Shown here piece by piece: positions 22,027 to 29,879 of a stretch of 41,939 bases of DNA. Each line of letters begins with the position of its first letter. Positions within the stretch are counted from its first letter, which is position 1. Position numbers and translations under genes: made by a program. Origin of the DNA: Acidobacteriota bacterium (GTDB lineage: Bacteria; Acidobacteriota; Blastocatellia; RBC074); assembly GCA_022072205.1 (NCBI GenBank), contig JAJVID010000008.1:9642-51580 (forward strand), read 5' to 3'. The notes below the pieces were generated by a model. The model ran no database searches. It had not been told where the DNA came from and saw only the letters and a list, made by a program, of their open reading frames with translations.

Positions 22027-22419
22027 CTATGTCTGTTTGCCCATCGGAGCTGAATGAGGAATGAACTCTCTGAGTTTCTTTACCAGCCGATCCAGGTCTA
22101 TCGGTTTTCTGATTGCTTCTGTCGCCCCGGCCTTTTCAGCCTCTGGTAGCAGTCCTGTGCTATCCGCCGACATCGCCAGAATCGGAACCTGCGCCAGATC
22201 AGGCATGGCTCTGACCTTCTTGATGAGATCAATTCCGCTGATCTCCGGCATCATCAGGTCGGTGATGATGACTGCGGGACGGAACTCCTGAAGCATTTTG
22301 AGGGCGTGTTTACCGTCAATCGCCGTGGCGGGGTAGAAGCCCTCGCCCCTCAACACCAGCGTCAATAGATCAAGCATCTCCTCCTGATCATCAACTATCA
22401 ACACACATACCTTATCCAT
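22027..22419 (-). CDS. Single-domain response regulator (receiver only)
   Basis: The start is ATG 22419 (MDKVCVLIVDDQEEML); a longer upstream reading lacks the family opening. The 130-aa product is one CheY-type receiver: acidic pair Asp10 and Asp11, phospho-acceptor Asp54 in ITDLMMPEISG, Ser84 in ILAMSAD, and Lys105 in IRKPIDL. No output domain is present, so it may act by protein contact, for example with a histidine kinase or a motor. No kinase is in the window. Confidence 0.92.
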   Translation of the reverse strand: MDKVCVLIVDDQEEMLDLLTLVLRGEGFYPATAIDGKHALKMLQEFRPAVIITDLMMPEISGIDLIKKVRAMPDLAQVPILAMSADSTGLLPEAEKAGATEAIRKPIDLDRLVKKLREFIPHSAPMGKQT

Positions 22420-22566
22420 TGTCTTGCCCTGTTTCTCCTTCGAGTCCACGTGGGCGCCTTTGAATAAAAGAGGCGGAGTGGTCTGACAACCGCTCCGCCC
22501 CAAATTCCATCGCCGCAGTGTCGGTCTGTCTGTTCGCTCGGTGATTACGCCACTTTATTCGCGTAA

Positions 22567-22662
22567 TCAAAATCCTTCGATGATCGCCTGCGCGACACTG
22601 GTGAGCGCGATCAGCCCGATCACCGCCAACATTTTTATAAACGCAGAATCCATAAACTTCAT
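22567..22662 (-). CDS. Tiny hydrophobic peptide, 31 aa
   Basis: ATG 22662 follows GGGAG at a good distance. The product starts MKFMDSAFIKMLAVIGLI and ends AIIEGF. It has one hydrophobic segment of about 18 residues and could be a membrane peptide. It lies between two similar small genes on the same strand. No family is recognised, and chance cannot be ruled out at this length. Confidence 0.5.
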   Translation of the reverse strand: MKFMDSAFIKMLAVIGLIALTSVAQAIIEGF

Positions 22663-22714
22663 GGCATTCTCCCGTAGCCACTGCGTATTTAAAACCTGGG
22701 CGCCGGAGACAGCG

Positions 22715-22864
22715 TTAAACCGCAACCCTGCGGCCCGTGATGAGTTGGAAAATAAGTATGATTGCGGCGATGACCAGTAAAATGTGGATCAAATTTCCAC
22801 CTACGCCACCGATCAGGCCCAGCAGCCACAACACAACAAGCACTGCAATAAGCGTCCACAACAT
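22715..22864 (-). CDS. Lmo0937/DUF5670-type small membrane protein
   Basis: The start is ATG 22864 with AAGGAGG 8 nt upstream, a very strong ribosome site. The 49-aa product (MLWTLIAVLVVLWLLGLI to RRVAV) has two hydrophobic segments joined by GGVGGNLIH and a basic end. This matches the family of 50-aa membrane proteins named Lmo0937, which is widespread and of unknown function. It is probably transcribed with the small peptide and the response regulator next to it. Confidence 0.85.
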   Translation of the reverse strand: MLWTLIAVLVVLWLLGLIGGVGGNLIHILLVIAAIILIFQLITGRRVAV

Positions 22865-23091
22865 TGCTCTTTCCTCCTTCGGACTTAAAGTCCCTCTCAG
22901 AACGTTTCAACCCCAGCCACGCATTTCAGCCTTAAGCGCCCACTTGCGCTAACTCATTGATGGGCTGCAATGGCCGTGCCGCAGCCGCAGACAACAGGCA
23001 TGCTGGTTTTTCAATGCCATTTGCAGCGATGAAGCGCCTGTCTCGCGCCTGCATTACGCCTGAAATATTTTGAAGGTTGGGCGAGGAGCAT

Positions 23092-23223
23092 AAGTGGATG
23101 AAGCTTGAAGAGTTCATGCGCCGCCGCAATCGTGGAGAGCGATAAGTGAACTCCGATCTCTTCAATCGCCACTTGCATCAGACCGCGCGCGCCGGCGTTG
23201 TCTTCCGCAATCAACGCAGGCTT
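23092..23223 (-). pseudogene. Possible remnant of a response regulator receiver domain
   Basis: This minus-strand stretch reads ALIAEDNAGARGLMQVAIEE, like the beginning of a CheY or Rcp1-type receiver (hydrophobic strand, acidic E-D-N, then helix 1). It continues HLSLSTIAAAHELFKL, then loses likeness: there is no phospho-acceptor block and the frame continues with unrelated sequence. No good start or ribosome site is seen. It may be a decayed copy of a receiver gene. It could be chance resemblance. Confidence 0.3.
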
Positions 23224-23480
23224 GTTTGCCGGACTCGTTGTTCTTTTCCGAATCAGTGTATGGGGAGGCGCCTCATTGTGGTACGAGGGAGATTTCACGC
23301 GTTGAATACCACAAGGCGAATTGTTTTCAATTTAGCCGGCGCGCCCGCGCACACTAAAGTAAGAGTGCGATGTTCCATCCGCTTTTCCGTTATTTAAATG
23401 GTGTGCAAACGCGGTTGAGAAGCGGTAAGGCCTGATAGGAGGGAAAGAGGCCGGCCTGCGCGCTTCGGATTTATCAGAGA

Positions 23481-23717
23481 TCACTCGCTCATACGAGGTT
23501 GAGCAAAGAGCGCGTCGAAAGCTTCGCGCGGTTTCACAGACTTATTCGATTGGCGTTCGTTGGCCCATTTCCTCACGGCGTCAACAGTCAGCTTCACCAC
23601 GGAAGGCTGCGGCGTTGACGACTCCGGGGATGTTGATTGGACGGCTTCTGACGCGGCGGTTTCTATTTGCTGCCGCTCAATGACCTCCTCGCGTTTGATC
23701 AATCTTGCGCGTTTCAT
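23481..23717 (-). CDS. Small basic hypothetical protein, 78 aa
   Basis: The start ATG 23717 follows AAGGAG; longer readings lack a ribosome site. The product begins MKRARLIKREEVIERQQIE, has a Ser/Pro-rich middle (about 28-42) and ends with VDAVRKWANERQ and KPREAFDALF. It is charged and soluble and has no recognised domain. It lies alone between the rhomboid gene and the small-protein cluster. Confidence 0.65.
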   Translation of the reverse strand: MKRARLIKREEVIERQQIETAASEAVQSTSPESSTPQPSVVKLTVDAVRKWANERQSNKSVKPREAFDALFAQPRMSE

Positions 23718-23991
23718 TTCCTTCTCCTTCTGTTCAAATTGGATTTTGTTGGTTGTCCAGAGACTCGTTCTTAGCTTATTCGCTTCCAGCTTATTCGTCT
23801 CCAACTCAGGCAATCGTCGTGCCTTCAGGCGTCGCTCTGAATCAAATCTATCAATCTGAAATTCTTATCGGTGATGTGACGTAGACCGGGATGCGTAGCC
23901 GCATCAGGCCATTATCCTGAATGGTGTTCACTACTGACGATGTGGCATAGAGTCAAAATTATCGTTTCTAAATACCACAACCGCTTGGCTG

Positions 23992-24678
23992 TTATTGATT
24001 GCTTCTCAGCCTGTAGCTTCCCACATCGTCGCGCCGCGGTTGATCTCCCCTGCCGCGCAGCAGGTAGATGAGAATGAACCCCGTGATGAACCCGCCGATG
24101 TGCGCCATATAGGCCACGCCGCCGGTTTCCTCCGTTTGCATAAACGAGCCTGCGCCGTTGACGAACTGCAACAAAATCCACAGCCCAATCACCACCAGCG
24201 CAGGCATGGCGATAACCGTGAAACCGAGCAGCACTCTGACCCGGCCTCTGGGAAAGAGAACCAGATAAGCGGCGAGCACGCCCGAAATCGCGCCCGAAGC
24301 GCCGAGGTTCGGGATCATCGAATCCGCGTTCACCCACACCTGCGCCACTGTCGCCGCGACGCCGCAGAGCAGATAGAAGAGCAGAAATCTGCCGTGTCCT
24401 ATCCGATCTTCCACGTTGTCGCCGAATATCCACAGGTAAAGCATATTGCCCAGCAGATGCGCCCATCCGCCGTGCATGAACATTGCGGTGAAGATGGTGA
24501 TGGAATCGCCTGTCGGGTCGTGCGCCAGGCGGCGCGGCACAACCGACCACCGCATAATGAACGGATCGCCTCCGTTCATCTCCACAAAGAAGAAGATCAC
24601 GTTGAGCGCGATCAATGTATGAGTCACAACCGGACTTATTCTGCGCGCCGTGTTGTCATCCCCGATTGGGAAGAGCAT
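23992..24678 (-). CDS. Rhomboid-family intramembrane serine protease
   Basis: The start ATG 24678 has GGAG just upstream. The 228-aa product has six hydrophobic segments, the basic rhomboid core. The catalytic dyad is Ser128 in GASGAISG and His193 in YMAHIGGF. The first transmembrane helix is followed by the conserved HGGWAHLLGNMLYLWIFG block that forms the oxyanion and gating loop. The tail is polar and basic. It should cleave membrane proteins inside the lipid bilayer. Its substrate is unknown. It is divergent from the AAA+ gene, with a 423-bp gap. Confidence 0.92.
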   Translation of the reverse strand: MLFPIGDDNTARRISPVVTHTLIALNVIFFFVEMNGGDPFIMRWSVVPRRLAHDPTGDSITIFTAMFMHGGWAHLLGNMLYLWIFGDNVEDRIGHGRFLLFYLLCGVAATVAQVWVNADSMIPNLGASGAISGVLAAYLVLFPRGRVRVLLGFTVIAMPALVVIGLWILLQFVNGAGSFMQTEETGGVAYMAHIGGFITGFILIYLLRGRGDQPRRDDVGSYRLRSNQ

Positions 24679-25101
24679 CTCCCTCTCCTGTTAAGCGCGG
24701 TAAAAACCCGACCCATCATTTACCCTCCGTCAAAACAAGTTGAAACGCTGGAAGCCGCGTCATTCTTTTCCATCTCCCATTTTCACGTTTACACACAACG
24801 CAATGAGCAAGGAATGTGCCAGCGCAAATGAAGCCGAGTCCAGGCGTCTATGCTTCACATCTCCATCGGAGCCGTACACAACCGCAAGCGACGCGATAGG
24901 GCGAAAACAAAATTCGGTCGCGGAGTTTTTACCGTAAGTCCAATGCTGACGGCGTATCGAAAGCCGGCAATGCAATGAGAATGCATTTGGGCGCCGCTCT
25001 TGCTCTAATGCTTACCGGAAGGTTCGCAAACGCGTATTTGAAACCAGGCATTAACAAACCCATGCGTTATTGAATAAGCGCATCAGAAAGGAGGAGCAAC
25101 A
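24679..25101. other. Divergent intergenic region between the rhomboid and AAA+ genes
   Basis: These 423 bp hold no reading frame with a good start and ribosome site. The last bases carry AAAGGAGGAG, the ribosome site of the AAA+ gene. Promoters for both genes must lie here, but I could not pick a convincing -35/-10 pair by eye. No RNA gene is evident. Confidence 0.5.
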
Positions 25102-26262
25102 ATGTCTACGATGGAACTGAAAACCATGAGAGCCGCGGCCGGAATGGGTGACGCGACAGGGGCCGATTGGGTTTCGCTCAACGCCAGGCAGCGGTGCGAT
25201 GAGGCAAGCGAGTTCGAACAGGAACTGTTCAAACGCATTGTCGCGCAGGACGATGCGGTGATGGCGCTCTCGCAAATTTATCAGGTCTATCTCGCAAAGA
25301 TGACTTTGCCGAGCAAACCACTAGGCGCTTTGCTCTTCCTCGGCCCGACCGGCTCAGGCAAGACGCGCTCGGTCGAGGCCGCCGCCGAAATTCTGTTCGG
25401 CGACTCGTATGCGATGGTCAAGGTTGATTGCGCCGAATTTCAGCACTCGCACGAAATATCCAAGCTGATCGGTTCGCCTCCGGGCTACCTCGGACACCGC
25501 GAAACCAGGCCGATTCTCTCGCAGGAGATTTTGGATCGCTTTCACACGCTGCAGAACAAGCTGACCTTCGTGCTCTTCGATGAGATCGAGAAGGCGTCCG
25601 ACGCCCTGTGGCAGCTTCTGCTCGGAGTCCTGGATAAAGCGCGGATCACGCTGGGCGACAATCGAGTGGTTGATTTTTCGAGCTGCGTGATCGTCATGAC
25701 ATCGAATCTGGGCGCGCGTGAAATGGCCGAAGTCACCGAAGGCAAGGTCGGTTTCACGCGGCGCTTCGAAGCGGAGCCTGAACTGGACGCGAGGATCGAG
25801 AGGATCGGCGTCGAAGCCGCGCGCCGCAAATTCTCGCCGGAATTCATCAACCGGCTCGACAAGATCGTCGTCTTCCGCAGCCTGAGCGAAGAGTCGCTGC
25901 GCCGGATTCTGGACATTGAATTCCAGATCGTACAGCGGCGCGCGCTGATGTCGGGAGGCGGAAATTTCGTGCTCAGTTGCGCCGAAAGGGCGAAGGATTT
26001 CCTGCTCGCCGAAGGGTTCGACCGGCGTTACGGCACGCGTCCGCTGAAACGGGCCATCGAGCGGCACATGGTGATACCGCTGTCGAATCTGATCGCCACG
26101 AAGCAGATTGATGTCGGGGACGTCGTTTACGTTGACGTGGACGAAACGGGGCAGGAGCTATGTTTTAAAAAGAAGCCCTGTTCGGCGGTGATGGAATGGA
26201 CTCAATCCATCAGCGGCGGACGCGGTGGACGAGGTGGCTCGGCGCAACCGCTGGCGGCCTGA
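25102..26262 (+). CDS. Stand-alone ClpB/ClpA-type AAA+ ATPase (AAA-2 plus C-terminal D2 small domain)
   Basis: The 386-aa product starts at ATG 25102 behind AAAGGAGGAG. It is one ClpB-D2-like AAA+ module: Walker A GPTGSGKT (81-88), pore loop GYLG (128-131), Walker B FVLFDE ending at Asp160 and Glu161, sensor-1 Asn202 in MTSNLG, arginine finger Arg251 in FINRLDK, and sensor-2 Arg313 in GTRPLKRAIE. It lacks the Clp N-domain, the first AAA domain, the ClpB middle coiled coil and an IGF/IGL ClpP-docking loop. The C-terminus is a glycine- and arginine-rich tail. It should form a hexameric unfoldase that works without ClpP; the target is unknown. A gene for a BON-domain protein follows after a 136-bp gap. 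Confidence 0.88.
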   Translation: MSTMELKTMRAAAGMGDATGADWVSLNARQRCDEASEFEQELFKRIVAQDDAVMALSQIYQVYLAKMTLPSKPLGALLFLGPTGSGKTRSVEAAAEILFGDSYAMVKVDCAEFQHSHEISKLIGSPPGYLGHRETRPILSQEILDRFHTLQNKLTFVLFDEIEKASDALWQLLLGVLDKARITLGDNRVVDFSSCVIVMTSNLGAREMAEVTEGKVGFTRRFEAEPELDARIERIGVEAARRKFSPEFINRLDKIVVFRSLSEESLRRILDIEFQIVQRRALMSGGGNFVLSCAERAKDFLLAEGFDRRYGTRPLKRAIERHMVIPLSNLIATKQIDVGDVVYVDVDETGQELCFKKKPCSAVMEWTQSISGGRGGRGGSAQPLAA

Positions 26263-26398
26263 GCGCGGTTGATGATCTGTGACATTGGAAATTAAAACTA
26301 CGATTGTAGGCATACCGGTTGCTCAGGGCATGAAGGAATTTGAAGTCCCCATTGGCAGAAGTTGAAAACAAATTTTGGAAGGAGAGCGAGTAACTGAA

Positions 26399-26920
26399 AT
26401 GAGAATTTTACTGATTGTATTAGCCGCATTCGTGGCGCTGGCGGGTTTTGGTTGTGAAGGGCGAAACGTCACCGACGCCACCATCACCGCGAAAGTGAAG
26501 AGCAAGCTGGCGTCGAGCGCCGAGACCAGCGCGCTGAACATCAACGTGGATACGAACGCCGGTGTGGTCACTCTGACCGGTACCGCTCAAACCCAGGCTG
26601 AAAAAGCGGAAGCCGAACAGTTGGCCAGGAACACCGAAGGCGTGACGCGAGTCGTCAACAACATCACGGTCGTTCCGAGCGCGACTGGCGAAGGCTCTGG
26701 CCAAACCGGCATGGCGGCGAGCGATATAACGATCCTGTCCAAGATCAAGACGCGCTACGTTTCTGAGGGCATCATCGGCACGAACGTTGATGTGAGCAAT
26801 GGTGTGGTCACTCTCAGAGGCGAGGTCGAAAACGCCCAGGAGAAGGCGAGGGCCGAAAGCATCGCCAGATCCATAGACGACGTTAAGAGCGTCAATAACA
26901 TGCTCGTCATCAAAAAATAA
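26399..26920 (+). CDS. Two-BON-domain periplasmic protein, probable lipoprotein
   Basis: I use ATG 26399 (MRILLIVLAAFVALAGFGC), preceded by AAGGAGAG. The 173-aa product has a hydrophobic leader with a cysteine at residue 19 in AGFGC, an imperfect lipobox. Two BON domains follow, about 20-90 and 105-173, each with the V-V-T-L-x-G strand (GVVTLTGTAQ; GVVTLRGEVE) and ending in V-N-N-x-x-V or V-N-N-M-L-V. BON domains bind membranes or phospholipids, and OsmY-type proteins with two of them respond to osmotic stress. The terminator at 26980-27011 follows directly. Confidence 0.9.
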   Translation: MRILLIVLAAFVALAGFGCEGRNVTDATITAKVKSKLASSAETSALNINVDTNAGVVTLTGTAQTQAEKAEAEQLARNTEGVTRVVNNITVVPSATGEGSGQTGMAASDITILSKIKTRYVSEGIIGTNVDVSNGVVTLRGEVENAQEKARAESIARSIDDVKSVNNMLVIKK

Positions 26921-26979
26921 TGACGATGACGCGATGGCTATCGAGCCTGAGCCATTGAGAGTGAACAGGATGAAATGAA

Positions 26980-27011
26980 ACGCCACGAGCTTTCGCGCTC
27001 GTGGCGTTTTT
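26980..27011 (+). terminator. Rho-independent terminator after the BON gene
   Basis: The stem arms are CGCCACGAGC and GCTCGTGGCG, with a 6-nt loop and a run of five T at 27007-27011. It lies 60 nt past the BON stop codon and is the cleanest terminator in the window. Confidence 0.93.
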
Positions 27012-27130
27012 GCATGCGCTCATCATTGGTGTTCGGGTAAATGAACGCTGACGCGGGCGCCTGAAACAGCCGCTGGCATAGCCGTTGCCCTAATGTTCGT
27101 AGACCCGTATGAGGGCAGAACGGAGGCGCA

Positions 27131-29797
27131 ATGAAAGAAAGGAGAAGAAAGAGAGTGAGGAGGCGGCGGCTTGAGAAACAGGTCGAGGGAAAGATCGAGG
27201 AAAAGATCGAGAGACTGCGCGTCACGCCTGGGTTTACTCACATTCATCTCCGCCACATTTTAACGGGCGTCGCGGCGGTTCTTATTTTGCTAACCACTGT
27301 ATCGGCCTTTAAGCTCCATAACGCCTATGCCCGTTACGCGACGATAGTTGACGGGCGGCTTGATCAGCAGATGTTGCAACGCCATACCGGTATTTACGCG
27401 GCTCCGCGTCGAGTGAGTGTCGAACAACAAATTTCCCAGGACGAATTGAGAGAGCGATTGCTGCGCGCGGGTTACCAGCAGGAACGACAGGAGAAGCCGG
27501 CCGATCAGTTTTCCTCAGGCAGTTTTATTGTTGCGGGCGATACGGTGAGGCTGAGCACGAACGAATCGGCTCGCTCCGGGAACCTGCCCGAAGCCGTCAA
27601 AATCAAATTCAGTGGAAAGGCGAAGAGCGGCGCGCGGATCGTCAACATCGAAGACGTCGGCGCCGGAAAAGACATCGAGAGCATTACCCTGCCGCCGGAA
27701 TTGATCGCCATGGACGGAGGCGGGATGTATCCAATAAGTTTTGCAGGCTTCGAGGATTTTCCGCCAGTGGTGGTCAAAGCTCTGATCGCAATCGAGGACA
27801 GACACTTCTTTTCGCACAGCGGAGTTGACGGTAAAGCCATCTGCCGCGCTATGTGGGAGAACTGGCGTCACGGCGGAATCCGCGAGGGCGGCTCGACCAT
27901 CACACAGCAGTTGATCAAGACCAGCTTCCTGACGCCGGAGCGCACTTACGAGCGCAAGTTTCAAGAAGCGATGATGGCGATGGCGCTCGAACAACGGTTG
28001 AGCAAGGAAGAGATTTTCACGCTTTACGCCAACCGCGTTTATCTGGGTCAGAGCGGAACGACGGCGGTTTACGGATTCAAACAGGCGGCGCGCGTCTTTT
28101 TCGACAAAGACCTGTCGGAGCTTTCGCTCGCGGAATCGGCGCTGATTGCCGGGTTGGTGCAGGCGCCCAATCGGTATTCGCCCTACATGCATGCTGATGC
28201 GGCCACCGCGCGGCGGAACACTGTGCTCGACGCGATGGCCGAGACAGACGAGATCAGCGCTGAAGAGGCGGAAGCGGCGAAGTCGGAGGAACTGGCTGTG
28301 GTACCGCCCGCGAAACCCGATGAATCGGTGGCGCAGCACTTCATTGATTACGCGAAACGCGAACTCTCCGGCCAGGGCGTCAACGAGCGTGATACTCCGG
28401 ACCTGAATGTCCAGACCACGCTCGACCTGGATTTGCAGCGGGCCGCGAACATCGCGGTGAAAAATCATCTGGCGAAGCTTGATCGCGCTTTCAGCAAACG
28501 CGCGAATCTGCCCGAAGCCGCGCTGATAGCCATTGATCCGCATACCGGAGAAATACTGGCGATGGTCGGCGGGCGCGATTACGCGCAGAGCCAGCTCAAC
28601 CGCGTCACGGACGCCCGCCGTCAGCCGGGGTCGGTCTTCAAACCGATCGTTTACGCCGCCGCGCTCACGCACGGAATATCGGCGGAGACCACATTCAACG
28701 ACGCGCCGCAGGAATTCGTTTTCGGTCACGAAATTTATCACCCGGAGAATTACGGCGGCAGATTTTCAAACCGGACGGTGACGTTGCGCGAAGGAATTAT
28801 TCGCTCGTTGAATGTGGTGGCGGTGGACGCCGCGATGCGAGTCGGATTGCCGAAGGTGGCGGAGATTGCCGAACGAATGGGATTGCCGCGACCCGAAGCC
28901 TATCCTTCGATGGCGCTCGGAGCTTTTGAAGCGACGCCGTTTGAAATCGCGCAGGCGTATTCGACATTCGCAAACAACGGCGCGCGCGTGACGCCTTTCG
29001 CAGTCAAAGCGATTACGCGCGACGGCATGAACAACCGCAAAAACGCGAAAGTGGAAACCAAAGTGTTCGGCGCTCGGTCGGCGTACACCATTACAGAAAC
29101 GCTGGCTGACGTGGTCAATCGCGGCACGGCTGCGCGCGTTCGGGGATTGGGGTATCGCGGCCCGGCGGCGGGCAAGACCGGTAGTTCGCGCGACGCCTGG
29201 TTCGTTGGCTACACTCCGAAGCTGTTGGCGGTTGTCTGGGTCGGATTCGACGATCACCGCGACGTGGGGATGACGGGGGCCGAAGCGGCTGTGCCGATCT
29301 GGACGGATTTCATCAAACGCGCGCTGGCGCTGCGCCCTGATTTAAGAGCCGAGAAATTCACGCCGCCTTCCGGAACGGAACAGGTGGAGATAGACCCGGA
29401 GACAGGGATGCTCGCCACCGAAGACTGCCCATCGCGCAAGCTCGTGGTGATGGATGTCGCAAAGACACCGCTGTTCTGTTCCAAACATCAACCTGGCCAG
29501 GTCAGACCGGCGGGACGAAAGAGTTATTCGGTGTTAGCCAATAGCGAGCGGCAGCGATCAGTGAGACGAGCCAGACCGGCGCGGGGTCCAACACGCGCCG
29601 GCAATATTCCGCTTCAGCCCTTGAGTGATGAGGATGGATTGGCGCCTGAGCTTCGGCCTGTGATCAACAGAGAGGAGGGTGAACCGTTGAGAAAGAAAGC
29701 GGACGAGACGCGACCGCCTGTGGCCAGTCCAGCGCCCTCGACAGGGCAGAAGCCCGAAATCAGGAAAGAAGCGCCGCCCGGTCCCAACCGCCAGTGA
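27131..29797 (+). CDS. Bifunctional peptidoglycan synthase, class A PBP (PBP1b-type)
   Basis: The 888-aa product starts at ATG 27131 behind CGGAGG. A basic cytoplasmic tail (1-40) precedes one membrane anchor (about 41-60). A UB2H-like segment covers about 70-150, as in PBP1b. The GT51 glycosyltransferase lies at about 200-370, with Glu222 in IEDRHFFSHSG and GGSTITQQLIK. The transpeptidase has Ser501 in SVFK, SLN at 559-561 and KTG at 682-684. A disordered tail of about 90 residues rich in R, P and E follows. It polymerises lipid II and cross-links glycan at the inner membrane surface. It stands alone as a plus-strand gene with a terminator before it. Confidence 0.94.
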   Translation: MKERRRKRVRRRRLEKQVEGKIEEKIERLRVTPGFTHIHLRHILTGVAAVLILLTTVSAFKLHNAYARYATIVDGRLDQQMLQRHTGIYAAPRRVSVEQQISQDELRERLLRAGYQQERQEKPADQFSSGSFIVAGDTVRLSTNESARSGNLPEAVKIKFSGKAKSGARIVNIEDVGAGKDIESITLPPELIAMDGGGMYPISFAGFEDFPPVVVKALIAIEDRHFFSHSGVDGKAICRAMWENWRHGGIREGGSTITQQLIKTSFLTPERTYERKFQEAMMAMALEQRLSKEEIFTLYANRVYLGQSGTTAVYGFKQAARVFFDKDLSELSLAESALIAGLVQAPNRYSPYMHADAATARRNTVLDAMAETDEISAEEAEAAKSEELAVVPPAKPDESVAQHFIDYAKRELSGQGVNERDTPDLNVQTTLDLDLQRAANIAVKNHLAKLDRAFSKRANLPEAALIAIDPHTGEILAMVGGRDYAQSQLNRVTDARRQPGSVFKPIVYAAALTHGISAETTFNDAPQEFVFGHEIYHPENYGGRFSNRTVTLREGIIRSLNVVAVDAAMRVGLPKVAEIAERMGLPRPEAYPSMALGAFEATPFEIAQAYSTFANNGARVTPFAVKAITRDGMNNRKNAKVETKVFGARSAYTITETLADVVNRGTAARVRGLGYRGPAAGKTGSSRDAWFVGYTPKLLAVVWVGFDDHRDVGMTGAEAAVPIWTDFIKRALALRPDLRAEKFTPPSGTEQVEIDPETGMLATEDCPSRKLVVMDVAKTPLFCSKHQPGQVRPAGRKSYSVLANSERQRSVRRARPARGPTRAGNIPLQPLSDEDGLAPELRPVINREEGEPLRKKADETRPPVASPAPSTGQKPEIRKEAPPGPNRQ

Positions 29798-29879
29798 AAA
29801 TGAGTTGTTTGCTGACACGGTTCTTTTCGTTCCAACCGCTGCGCTTGTCAACGGGATTCTTTTCAGTATTCTCATCCCC

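Noticed and set aside
23890-23905. GATGCG/CGCATC hairpin as terminator of the rhomboid gene
   Set aside because: The stem is only 6 bp with no T run, too weak to call.
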